Shown here piece by piece: positions 45,364 through 56,400 of a stretch of 64,000 nt of DNA. Location of the stretch: the NCBI GenBank assembly GCA_019916065.1, contig CM034234.1, positions 320,963-384,962 on the forward strand, in the 5' to 3' direction. Positions within the stretch are counted from its first letter, which is position 1; every line of letters begins with the position of its first letter. The notes beneath the pieces were generated by a model, which searched no databases, was not told the origin of the DNA, and saw nothing but the letters and a program-made list of their open reading frames with translations. Made by a program: the position numbers and the translations under genes. The DNA is from Vitellaria paradoxa (taxonomy: Eukaryota > Streptophyta > Magnoliopsida > Ericales > Sapotaceae).

Positions 45364-47969
45364 TTACTTTTGTCCCTCCTTAGTGGGATCACTCTCCACA
45401 ACCAGGTCAATCTGTTTAGGTGCTTGGGAGGCGTCCTTCTGGGCACTATCCACCTCAACCTCCCCCTCGTCGATGGTTTCTTCGGCAGTCTGAAGTGAGG
45501 GAGTCTGAGGTGGACGTTCAAAGCTGAATTGAGGAGTAGGGCGTTCAGGATCAGGATAAGGGACCTCTGTGTATATGGGGTTGGAGTGATTGATGTTATT
45601 CTTCTTCATTGCAGCCTCCCAACCCTCGAGGAAAAAATCGTTGTGAGCATCCCTCATCTGATCCACGCAGTCATTAATCTGTGCCTCCACATCAACTTTG
45701 GCCTTCTCCTCGGCTGTGCGGAGGACAGTTTCCTTTTCTTCCAGGGCCCGAGTCTTAAGTGCGAGCTCTGCTCGGAGTTTGGCAAGCTCCTGCTTCGATT
45801 TGCTCTGCTTGGCCCTGGAAGTCTCCAACTCCTTCAGAAGTATCTCTTGCCCAGCCTTCGAGGAGGATAGTTCGATCTCGGCTTTATAAAGTTTGCCCTT
45901 GACCTCCAGTAGCTCTTCGTCCTTACGGACAAGGACTTTATCCATGGACTCTACACGAGCTTTGCTCCCTGCTATTTGGCCAAGGGCATCATTTAGCTGC
46001 CGCTCGAGTTCTTTTTTCTCATCTCCAAGCTGGCTCATCTCTTTCGCCAGAGCATCATTGCTGGATTGGAGATTCTTCTTCTCCTTCTCCAAGGTCCTCA
46101 CATTTGCCTTTAATTCCTTTATGTCTGACCTATCCTGCTCGGCTCTGGCATTGGAGGCTTGGCTTCGAGCAATTAGCTCCATTGTGTAGAGAGAAGTCTG
46201 TGGAAAGAACAGAGAGTTAGAAAAAGCATAATAGCAAAAGGATGTGCATAGAGGAATATCATTATACTTACAGAAATGATGTTCTTCATTAAAGTCTGGT
46301 GGATGTCCTCTGTTTTATTCTTTCTTGTGGCGTGAACATCCCGAGGAGGGAGAACACCTTTGAGATACTCCTCGGCATGATTGAAAACTGTATCTTGGAC
46401 GGTGAAGGGTCAGCCTTGAGGGTGCTCAAGGCTGGGAACGAGGATTTTCGGACGAATAGAGGGGAGTCTCGAACCGGATTGGCCGGATACTCGATGGCGA
46501 GAGGTACGGGCCTAATCGGCTGAGAAGGCGATGGCTCAGTGGTCTTTGGCGGTGCGTCTTTGGTGGGTGGCACACCCTTAGGAGGTGCTGCCTCCTTACC
46601 AGTAGATGCCTTCGGCAACTTCGGTTGCTCGGCGACTTGAACCACTTCGATTTGTTACGTTCTGGCCCTTTTCTGCTCAGGGGGACCAGATGGTTTCTTT
46701 TGAGCTGCCTCCTGCTCCTTCCCCTTCTCTATTTTTACGTCAGTATCTGATCAGCAGTTGTAGGAGTAGGGGCCTTCCCCTCATCAAGGTTCCTCTTCCC
46801 AGCGGCCTTATGCTCTTCGGCCTTCTTCTTCTTTTCTTCATCAACTCTTTGCTCCTTGGCTTTGGCCAAAGCAAGTTTTCTGTAGTCGATTTTAGGAGCC
46901 ATGTCTACCCTCTCTTCTTCTTCTGCTGGATCTGAGAAGTACTCGAAGGCTGGGGGCGGTTCAACCTCTCCTTCTTCTTCTCCTTTCTTCTCCTGGTTAA
47001 AAAGGACGAGTTTCCGTCTCCTAGGTTGCTCGACGCGGACAGGAGTCACTGCTTCAGTAGCTGGAACTTGTTCGGCTACCAGCGGGATAGCAAATGGAGG
47101 CGGACGAACCCACTCCGGGTGCCTCAAGGCGTAGTAGTTCTCCTTTTCTTCAGCAGAAGCCCGGAACCACCACTGAAGACGCCTGATAGCCTCCGAGGTT
47201 GCGAAACCTTGAGGGGGAGCGATGAACGTTTGGTGAGAAGGGATGAAGTTGAACAGAATTGGGACTGCTCTGGCGAACGGATAAAGATCCGGACCTCCAA
47301 GGAATTTGAACACCTGTTCGAGATGATCCTTGTCAGCACGAAGACCAGTAGCCCAGAACTTCTTTGTTTGGTCGGCTGCATAGAAATTAAATCAAATAGT
47401 TAGTGTGCTTCCAAGAAAATCAGAAGTCAAAGAAGAGTAAGAACTGGTAGCATTCGAAATCAACCAACCTGGGCCCAAAGAAACCAGAGGGACGATTAGA
47501 TAACGATCTTCGTCTGGATCGTGTGTCTAGCGACCCGTGACGACGCACAGGTCACTTCCGACTTAATCGTATCAGGCAGCATATGGACCAGGGCTTTTTC
47601 TGGTCGGGATTTCAGGTACCACCTGTTCTCATCCTTCTTCACCTTCTAAATGGAGTAACAGTAAAGAAGATCCCACTCGGATATGTGGAATCCGTATCGT
47701 CTATTTATCTCTATTACCCCATTAACTATCCTATAGAAGTTGTGGGTGAGATTTCTAGGGCCGAGGTCTAAGATGCTCATCATAGAGCGAAGAAAAGGGT
47801 GTAGGGGGAATCTAAGACCACCTTCGGTGATGGCTACTATGGGAAACTCCCCTGTTTCGCGCTCGCCTTGTTCGGCGAGCCTAATGTTCACATACTGAGG
47901 AATTTGGTATTTCTCCTTGAAAACTCTAATTTTTTCCTCAGAGTTTAGCTCGTTTGTGAGTCTACCCAT
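45364..47969 (-). pseudogene. Antisense spliced ORF of Tat copy 1
   Basis: Read on the minus strand, exon-like blocks are 47969-47469, 47375-46272 and 46197-45364, with donors GTTGGT and GTAAGT and acceptors ATGCAG and CCACAG. Block 1 starts MGRLTNELNSEEKI and holds a plant-transposon-protein-like domain (GLRFPLHPFLRSM, GFHISEWDLLYCYS) with two in-frame stops. Block 2 encodes WWFRASAEEKENYYALRHPEW, then a Lys/Glu-rich and Pro-rich linker with a frameshift near 46740 and a stop near 46655. Block 3, 272 open codons from 46182, is a long coiled coil. Antisense ORFs of this kind occur in Tat elements and their role is unknown. Confidence 0.72.
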
Positions 47970-48121
47970 AATGGAAAATTTGAAATAAAAAGGATTAACT
48001 CACCAGGAACGAAGAACGACGGGAAGGAGGAAAGCTCTAGAAGATGAAAACTCAGAGGGAAAGAAGCAAAGGAAATATGATGGCTCGAATCGCGGAAAGG
48101 GAGTAAAAGAATATGAACCCA

Positions 48122-48138
48122 GTATATATGTATATGTG
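48122..48138 (-). promoter_or_regulatory. Possible promoter for the antisense ORF
   Basis: The minus strand reads ACATATACATATATACTGG about 150 bases before the antisense ATG at 47969, a plausible TATA element just inside the 3' LTR. Confidence 0.35.
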
Positions 48139-48460
48139 TGTGTATTTGTGGGGGTAACTGAAGCGTTTCCAATGAAAAGGCAACGAGCGGCAAAAATGAC
48201 ATTTATTACCGCCCCAATTTTTAAATTTCTGACCACTCATATGTTAACACCCCGAATCTGAGGATCCGCGTAAGCGGCGCGGCAGATGAAAAGCTGAAAG
48301 GGCACTACGCGTGTCATTACGAGGAGAGAGAAGAGTCCAATCAGATTTGATGCGCGTCAGGAGGATACTAAACGACAAACTGTGTAAGGAGATTGAAGGA
48401 TCAGTAAGGTAAGGTTACTTTGCTCTGCTACTCTGCTCGGAAAATATCTTTTTCCAACCA

Positions 48461-48474
48461 GAGTGGGGGCAAAA
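48461..48474 (+). other. Polypurine tract of Tat copy 1
   Basis: GAGTGGGGGCAAAA immediately before the 3' LTR. Confidence 0.8.
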
Positions 48475-49382
48475 TGTTGGGCAAAATAGTACTTAGATGT
48501 ACGGATGTCGAACAAGTGAAGTCAATGCGCCACGTGGCCCAATGCCGAGCATATTTGTGTGAGCCACGTAGTCATTCACCGAGCACGTTGCATCGTGACA
48601 CATGGCGTCTTGCCGAACAGCTGATTAATGGCACGAGAGTTCCACGTGAGTGTTATACACGAACACATGTCTTAGGGTTAATATTCCAAAGGATACCCTG
48701 AACCTCAGCACCAATGAATAGTATGTTGCTACGTGGCTATAGCTGAGGACCTCAATAGCTTGTTTGTTCGGCCCATCCATTGGCGGTTAGTAAATGTTGA
48801 ACCTGGGACCCACAGCCTTTAAAGATGGCTCATGACCATAAATGCACCGTAGTTAAGACTGAACTGGGTATTTATCTCTGAGAAAGTAACTAAGTCAGTT
48901 CATCTTGTCACGAGTAGTTGGCAGATGTGACAGGAAGACAGTCTGACCCTGAAATTCTAGTTGTAATGCCGTGTTAAGCCACCAGAAGCATTAAATGGGA
49001 GGCATGGTGTATTAAATGAGAGGTTTGAGGCATTAAATGAACGGGAAGGGTATTTAAAGCAAGGATGGAAAAAAAGGAACACGGAAGTGTGCGTAATGTC
49101 AAATCGCAGGTTTGCTTTAATTATTATTCAAGTTACTATAAATAGAACATTCCACTGAACAACAGAGGTAAGCTGACTATTGTCAACTTAAGCTGTTACT
49201 TATTTCTTCTCTGAAAAGCTCTCTTCTTTGAGCGACTTGCTGATTTAAGTATCGGAGAGTTTTCCGGTCAGAGACCCCCACTCCAGCCGTAATCTTTCTT
49301 TCTGTCTTTGTTCGGCAGGTCGGCGATTGCATTTTCGGTTGGCGTAATCAGCAGTTTCGGCGGTATTTTTTGCTGCCAAACA
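48475..49382 (+). repeat. 3' LTR of Tat copy 1
   Basis: 908 bp, starts TGTTGGGCAAAATAG and ends TGCTGCCAAACA. One single-base indel and about 30 substitutions relative to the 5' LTR. Confidence 0.95.
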
Positions 49383-49387
49383 ATTAT
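49383..49387. repeat. Right TSD of Tat copy 1
   Basis: ATTAT, matching the left copy. Confidence 0.85.
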
Positions 49388-52300
49388 CATTGGAGAATGT
49401 TATTTTCTTTTAGAACTTATTTCTTCAAATAAAAGGAAAGAAATGGAATCAGTCTCTTTAACATATGATGTTCGTTTGGAAAAAAACACCCAAAATGTAG
49501 CATTTTTGGTAGAACTTTTTCGTCTTATCTATTATTTTTAAACTAAATTTTAAATTTTTTTTATTTTGACAGTTTTTAATTATGTTATTGATATATTTTT
49601 TAAAAAATACAAAAAAATGCTTACAAATAGAAAAAAATATAAACGGCTAAAAATATTAGTGTGTAGTTTTTCTTATTTTTAAACATTTCAACGTGATGTT
49701 TTTAAAGAATACGTGAATAACATGCGTAAAAATTATCACAATAACAAAAACATAATAATTCTAATTAAAAAAAAAGTTTAATAAGACAAATATTCTTTCA
49801 ACAAAAAAAAAAAAAGAAGCTAACTTCGGTTTATTTTTTCGGCGACTAAGTCTGCGGTGGGATGATCCAATGTGCATTAAAGTAACCTAGTGGTGGTAGC
49901 GACAGGCACCAGTAGCAGAAATACTAAGGGCAGGTTTGGTTTGATAATTTCTATTTTTATTTATTTATTTTTTTGGAGAAATGGAGACACCCTTTATAAT
50001 TATTAAAATGGTAAAATTATCATTCACACAACATTTTGACAATTTATTCAAACAAATTATTTTGACAAAATAACATTGCTCATGAATTTTAATTTATAAC
50101 CTAATTTTTAGAAGGGAAAAAAAAGGGTCTCAATATTAAGGTTCACTTGATTTTATTGCCTACGTTTGTAAGGATTGTGGTCAAATTTTATATGATCTGA
50201 GGGGTATAAACATTTTATAATAAATATGTGAAATTGTAAAATAATTTTAAAAATTTAAGGAACTGTTGTAATTCTATTTATTAAAAAATTATTTCAAATA
50301 TCATAACATCCGGTGTATGAGAATATTTATGAATTTTTCCTAATTGGAACAAATGCTTTTACACTTACAAATTACAATCAATAATAAAGATAGTAAATTA
50401 ATAATAAAGATAGTAAATCAAAATTTTGACCCTACATTGTAATGTTTTTTAAACAGTATTTTTTATTTCCGTAAAAGACACATGTACTGCTACCATTAAA
50501 AATATTAAATGTAAGGATTATAAAAGAATTTGAAATTATGTCGACCAAAATGATAGGACGATAAGTGAGCGAAATTATTCAAGAAACATGAAATAGTAGT
50601 CATATCGGCCAAAGTTAATAAAAGCAAGGCCGATATTACGACAACTGGTTACATGAGTAAATTAAAAATAATTGGTTAATTACATTGTTTTCAACTGTTG
50701 AATTTTGAATAGCGAAAATAAAAATTAAAATTTATATCGGTGAGGAGAAGTTAATGATAATTAGCTTTAATTACAGAATATTTTGGTTGGCTGAATATAG
50801 ATTAAATAAATCTGTGCGGAACCATTGTCACAACAATTGGCCAGGATAGTTAATGAGAAAGAGTTTTTCAATCACACGTCTCCCTGAGAGACATTACTTT
50901 TCTTACACATTATTTTTTCTGCACTTTACTTTCCTGCTCTTTATTTTTCTGCACCTTCAGAGTAGTTCTTCTTCCTCCTCCATCGACAAAGACGTGGTCT
51001 GTGTATTGTTTGTCATTTGCATCCATCATCTCTGGAACTGAAGTGTTTTTGAAATTTTGATCAATGGAGATTTTGATGCCCGTATTGTTAGCTTGTTTGA
51101 TTTAAATTACTTCCCTTTGTAGCTTTATTACACACTACTAGTTTTGTTTTTCATATAATGTATGTTTAAAAGTCTTGAAAAGACAAAAATTTCACGATGA
51201 CGCTCGTCTAATTTTATATTCAACAACATTATCCATCTTTTGAATCTCTAAAATTCTGACACACCTATGCACACATATACACACAACGAATTATTTGAGC
51301 GCAGACAACTATCCTCATTCATTTTGTAAATCTTTTATCATAAAAAAAAAAAGTCTGAAGTGAGTACGTCAAAAATAATATACTATATTGTCTTATTCGA
51401 AACTTAATTAGGCACCTCGTTGAACGGGTTCAGAAGTTATTGCCGGTTGTGTCCGACTTTGACTTTTTCGGCTTTGGGAAAACCTTGAGGTCAACTTACC
51501 CCCCCCCCCCCCCAAGAGAGAGAGAGAGAGAGAGTAGAAGAAGAAGAAAATTAGAAGTCGCATTCGATGGGCACTTTTGCTTCCATGACAAGGATAATTT
51601 TTAATGAAAATATTTAAATATTAATGTTATACTTATTCTAATAATTTTATTGTAACCATCATTTGAAATAATTTTTTTTTTCTTTTTACTCTTGTAAAAG
51701 TGGCACTTTTTTCAATAAATAAATTTCAATCTTAATTTATAATTTTAAAAATTTTCATTATTAAACTAATCTTATCTATTGTTTTGGTAGCTTGATTTAA
51801 ACTAATATTATTTAATTTATTTTAAATGAAAAATAAAAATTGTAAGCAATCTTTAGTTGCCATAATATTATAGATATATATATATTTAAATTTAGAGATG
51901 TCATTGATAAAAAATAATTTAAATTTTTATAATAAAAATAATCTTTATTTTCAAAAAATTATCCATTTTAAATGGTAACGGGAATAGAGTTGGCGATCGA
52001 GGTCCACGAGCAAGGCAAGCAAAAATCTCAACAAAACTAGGCATGAGAAGAACGAATTTATACAGACGAAGGGTGATAACATATTTGTGCTCTAAAAAGA
52101 AAAGAGAAAAAAAAAAATAGGCACAAAAGGTTAGAAGCAAAAGACTGGAGATGCATGCTTGTTTTGTTTGTGGTTGGTCGGCTGAACTATATGACAAATT
52201 GCGGGGAACATAGAAATCTATATGATATTATTGTTTTATTATTAGAATTGAACATGCATAATTTTTATCAAAATTTTACTTTAATTAAAATAAAATTATA

Positions 52301-52766
52301 AAAAAATTACAAAAGTGGCTCAAATAATTAACAATAATTAGTTAAGTGTATCTAAATAAATAATAACTTACAATTAAAGAGCATTTAAAGAAAATAAAAA
52401 AATTATAAAGATAGTGACTAATTAAAAAAAATTTAAAGAAGACCAAAATATAAATAAATGAAATTACTGAATTATGTAATAATTATAAAAATTTACTTTT
52501 CAATATCACTGAAATTATAATTAAGTAGTTATTGGAGGAGTTTAAGGGTATTTTAAGAAAAAGAAAAAAAAATGTTTCACTAAAATAAAATTTTATAAAA
52601 TTTAAAGTTTTATCATTACTCTTAATTTCTAATTTATTTAATAGCATGGATATAAATATAGATAAAACGAATTTTAAAATGAGAAAATGTTCGATTTGTC
52701 ATTTTCTCTTTCTAAACCTCATTAAAAAAAATAATTATCTAAACCTTTAAGCATGCGTCTTATATA

Positions 52767-52797
<31 letters not shown>

Positions 52798-53820
52798 AAT
52801 TGCAAATAAATAAATAAATAAATTATACGTAGTACTCATGAACTATCTAACCTCTTCCAAACCTTTGATTTTTCATAGATGAACATACGCTTACAACATT
52901 TTTAGAAAATTGTAATTTTTATCTCTAAATGAATTAAGGGGTGCGTTGAAGTAACAAAAAATAAGATAATTTGAAATAATTTTTGGATTCGTAATTTGTA
53001 TAGTAAATTAAAAAATGAATAATTTTTAAAAATTTTAAAAAATTTTTAAAATTATTTAACATTTTACATTGTATTAAACGGATCCTAAATTGAATTACTT
53101 TTCTTAATTCTCTTTTTTCTCTGCTATGAAATAATTATACACAGAGACAAGTAAAAAATAAAAAGTTAACAAATTTTTTACCGGACGGGATAAAATTAAG
53201 AAGAAACCATAGTTGAAGCATTCCATGTGAATTCAACATTAACAATAAATGGTTACCAAGTCACGGGCTGTGTGCATATATGTATATATATATTATATAG
53301 TTTATTATTTAAAGAGTAGGAGTGGACGGATGATGACCGGATCCGGCTCCAACCAAAATAAGACTATTCTCATTCAAAGCTGAGGTGCCAGTCGTGTTAA
53401 AATTATTAAGGTTTCTAGACACGGGAGAAGTCAATAATATTATTAAGGTGTTTAGTTGGTAAAAGTTTTGTTAAAAAGTACAATAAAGTATAAAAATTTG
53501 ATATAAAAGTGATATGTGGTAAAATTTAATTGAAAAAAAATATAAAAATATGATAAAAGTTTGTGGATTTTAGTTAGTTTTGCCCAACTAAACATCTATA
53601 TGTACATATGAACAAGTGTTTGGATGACAAAAATAAAAGGAAAAAATTGTGTAAAAATGAAATGTGATAAAATTTTATTAAAAAAAGCTTAAAAATTTTG
53701 ATTTTTTTTTTTTTTTTTTTTTTTGTAAATTTTGATAGAATTTGAACTCCCAAACACTATATAATCGATGATAATTAGGTTTGGTTTGGACGGCTGAGCG
53801 TCAAATGCGCGTGGTCTCGA
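49388..53820. other. AT-rich intergenic region, no gene recognised
   Basis: Long A/T-rich sequence with (TA)n near 52778-52798, a 16-base C run followed by (GA)n at about 51500-51535, and a T run near 53700-53725. No open frame has a recognised product. It may include old, diverged transposon sequence. Confidence 0.5.
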
Positions 53821-53970
53821 TCTCCTCCTCAATATAACGGCAACGGCTTTGATCTCTCTTTTTCCAATTCAACCCCCCCTCCCAAAAATTCTTATTCCTT
53901 CCTCTGACCTCATTCATCAACTCATCCATCCATTGCCTCCTTCCTTCCTTCCTTCTCATTCATTCCGCCT

Positions 53971-53980
53971 GCATATATAC
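53971..53980 (+). promoter_or_regulatory. Possible TATA box of the CML gene
   Basis: CATATATACA in an otherwise pyrimidine-rich stretch, about 240 bases upstream of the CML start codon. Confidence 0.35.
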
Positions 53981-54217
53981 AGACGCAGAGACGGAGAGGT
54001 AATTGGTTGGTTGGTTTGTTGGTTGGTTGAGGAAATTTAGTGCAGAACGGAGTAATGAAGAAGCAAGCCACTCTTACTTGTTTCCGCTGACAAACAAACA
54101 AACACATCAGACCAAACGATCATATTACTCTCTGCCCTTCTCCTAATTCAAATCCCCTTGGCTCTACCGATTTCAACGACTTGAAGAAAGGGACGAATTA
54201 TTAAATAAAGAGGCGGC

Positions 54218-54835
54218 ATGGAAACAGGTAACCACGGCCTTAGGAGGAATATAAATAATGGTTGTTCGTCCTCTTCTTTTCGACTTCGATGCCCGAGTCT
54301 CAACTCCCTCCGTCTCCGCCGCATATTCGATCTCTTCGACCAGAACAGTGACGGCACCATCACCGTCGATGAGCTCAGCCAAGCACTCAACCTCCTCGGC
54401 CTCCACACCGATATCTCCGACTTGGATTCCATGGTCAAGTCCCACATTCAGCCAGGAAACATGGGCCTTAAGTTTGAAGATTTCGAATCCCTTCACGCAT
54501 CCTTGAACGACACATTCTTCGGGATGGATGATGATGATGAGGAGGAGGAGAAATTGAAGGAGGTGGAAGGTTATTCAGCATCAAAGGCGAAGGCAAAGGA
54601 GTGGCAGGAGGAGTCAGACCTGTCGGAGGCGTTCAAGGTGTTCGATGAGGATGGGGACGGTTACATATCGGCCAGGGAGTTGCAAGTGGTGCTTGGCAAG
54701 CTTGGACTCCCCCAAGGCAGAGAGATCGACAGAGTGGAGAGGATGATCTCGTCCGTTGATCGCAACCACGACGGTCGTGTTGATTTCTTTGAATTCAAGG
54801 ACATGATGCGCAGCGTCATCGTTCGCACATCATGA
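54218..54835 (+). CDS. CML: Calmodulin-like calcium sensor, CML42/43-like, single exon
   Basis: 205 codons, intact. The start is fixed by an in-frame TAA 12 bases upstream. EF-hand 1 (residues 41-52, DQNSDGTITVDE), EF-hand 3 (143-154, DEDGDGYISARE) and EF-hand 4 (181-192, DRNHDGRVDFFE) have full calcium-ligand patterns. The second hand (about 77-88) has lost its ligands. An acidic linker (residues 104-115, with DDDDEEEEK) joins the two halves. The PSLNSLRLRRIFDLFD opening and ALNLLGL word fit the CML42/CML43 group, which act in calcium signalling in defence and trichomes in Arabidopsis (family knowledge). Likely cytosolic or nuclear; no signal peptide. Confidence 0.93.
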   Translation: METGNHGLRRNINNGCSSSSFRLRCPSLNSLRLRRIFDLFDQNSDGTITVDELSQALNLLGLHTDISDLDSMVKSHIQPGNMGLKFEDFESLHASLNDTFFGMDDDDEEEEKLKEVEGYSASKAKAKEWQEESDLSEAFKVFDEDGDGYISARELQVVLGKLGLPQGREIDRVERMISSVDRNHDGRVDFFEFKDMMRSVIVRTS

Positions 54836-55400
54836 CGCGCTTGCTTGATTTGCTTGCATTTATCATCTTCGATCTTTCTTTCCATTGTCTGATGATGCTC
54901 CTACATCTATCTATTCGTTTGCGGTTGTTGTAGCAGTAGGTATGTCATGTAAGTGTGTATGTATGTACGTATGTTTAACGATGGAGTATTGCCTCCAATT
55001 GGTTGAATTGATTAATCATGATGATGTCATGTACCTACCTCGGTCTTAATTAGGAAGGAAAGATGGGAGTGATTTCCATCTATCAGTTTTAATTTTGTCA
55101 TCAAGTGTCTTTGTCATTTTTCTTCAGCCGAGCTGAATATACATTAATTCATGTCTCTGTTCAGATCTTGCTCTCTTTCTTCCTTGCTAATAATCTCAAT
55201 CTCTGGTTTAGATGCATCAGAATCACTGTCGGCTTTTTTAGGAAAAAATAACTTCCTTTTATTTTCTTTTTTCTTTTTTTTTTCACCAAATGTGGATTTT
55301 TCTATATTTTAAACATTTTTTGTATTTGTTTTTTAAATGTGAATAACATTTCTCAAAATATCAAACAAAATAAATAAATAAAATTTTTGGTTAAAAAAAT
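54836..55400. other. CML 3' UTR and AT-rich spacer
   Basis: A (GTAT)n-like stretch near 54955-54975 and pyrimidine-rich sequence are followed by AT-rich spacer up to the next LTR. No other gene seen. Confidence 0.6.
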
Positions 55401-56306
55401 TATTGGGCAAAATAATACTTAGATGTACGGATACCGAATAAGTGTAGTCAATGCGCCACGTGACCCAATGCCGAGCATATTCGTGTGAGCCAAGTAGTCA
55501 TCTGCCGAGCACTCTACATCGTGACACGTGGCGTTCCGCCGAACAGTTGATTCATTTCACGAGAGTTCCACGTGAGTACTATAAGTGAACACGTGTCTTT
55601 GGGTTAATATTCCAGAGAATACCCTGAGGCTTAGCACCTATAAATAATGTGTCGCTACGTGGCTATAGCCGAGAACCTCAATAGCTAGTTTGTTCGGCCC
55701 ATCGATTGGCGGCTAGTAAATGTTAAGCCCGGGGCCCACAGCCTTAAAGAAGGCTCGTAACCATAAATGCACCATAGTTATGACTGAACTGGGTATTTAT
55801 TTCTAAGGAAGTAACTGAGTCAGTTTTTTTCATTACGAGTAGTTGACGGATGTGACAGGAAGACAGTCTGACCTTGAAATTCGGGTTGTATTGCCGTGTT
55901 AAACCATCAGAAGCATTAAATGAAAGGCATGGTGTATTAAATGAAAGGTTTAAGGCATTAAATGGACGGGAAGAGCATTTAAAGCAAGGAAGGAAAAAGG
56001 GAACACGGAAGCGTGGATAATGTCAAATCGCAGGTATACTTCATTTGTTATTTAGGTTACTATAAATAGGTCATTCCACTACACAATGAAGGTAAGCTGA
56101 CTATTGCCAACTTACGTTATCACTTATTTCTTCTCTGAAAAACTTTCCTCTTTGAGCAACTTGCTGACTTAAGCATCGGAGGGTTTTCCGGCCAGAGACC
56201 CCCTCTCCGGCCGTAACATTTCTTTCTGTCTTTGTTCGACAGGTCGGCGATTGCATTTCCGGTTGGCGTGGTCAGCAGTTCCGGCGGTATTTTTTGCTGC
56301 CGAACA
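55401..56306 (+). repeat. 5' LTR of Tat copy 2
   Basis: 906 bp, TATTGGGCAAAATA at the start (the family TG changed to TA) and GCTGCCGAACA at the end. Clearly more diverged from the copy 1 LTRs than those are from each other. Confidence 0.9.
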
Positions 56307-56308
56307 TT

Positions 56309-56326
56309 GGCGCCCACCGTGGGGCT
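56309..56326 (+). promoter_or_regulatory. Primer-binding site of Tat copy 2
   Basis: GGCGCCCACCGTGGGGCT follows the LTR, matching copy 1. Confidence 0.7.
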
Positions 56327-56400
56327 CGTTGTTTAGCCCAGTCTTGTTGTTCTTCAACCTTTATCTCATTTCTTCATCAAGTTTCTAGCATTTGTCCACA

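Larger units (their letters stand above)
37178..49382 (+). mobile_element. Full-length Ty3/gypsy LTR retrotransposon, Tat-type, 12.2 kb
   Basis: Two LTRs of about 907 bp start TGTTGGGCAAAATA and end TGCCGAACA or TGCCAAACA. They are flanked by perfect 5-bp TSDs ATTAT (37173-37177 and 49383-49387). A PBS follows the 5' LTR and a purine tract (GAGTGGGGGCAAAA) precedes the 3' LTR. The plus strand encodes gag, protease, reverse transcriptase, RNase H, a second RNase H-like domain and integrase. A tandem-repeat block and an antisense spliced ORF lie between integrase and the 3' LTR. The second RNase H and the antisense ORF are typical of Tat (Ogre/Retand-type) elements. The coding part is broken, so it is not autonomous. 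Confidence 0.93.

Noticed and set aside
50853..51041. Small secreted-peptide-like frame (62 codons, hydrophobic start, Ser run)
   Set aside because: No family recognised, no splice partner and no conserved C-terminus. The AT/pyrimidine-rich context readily produces such frames by chance.
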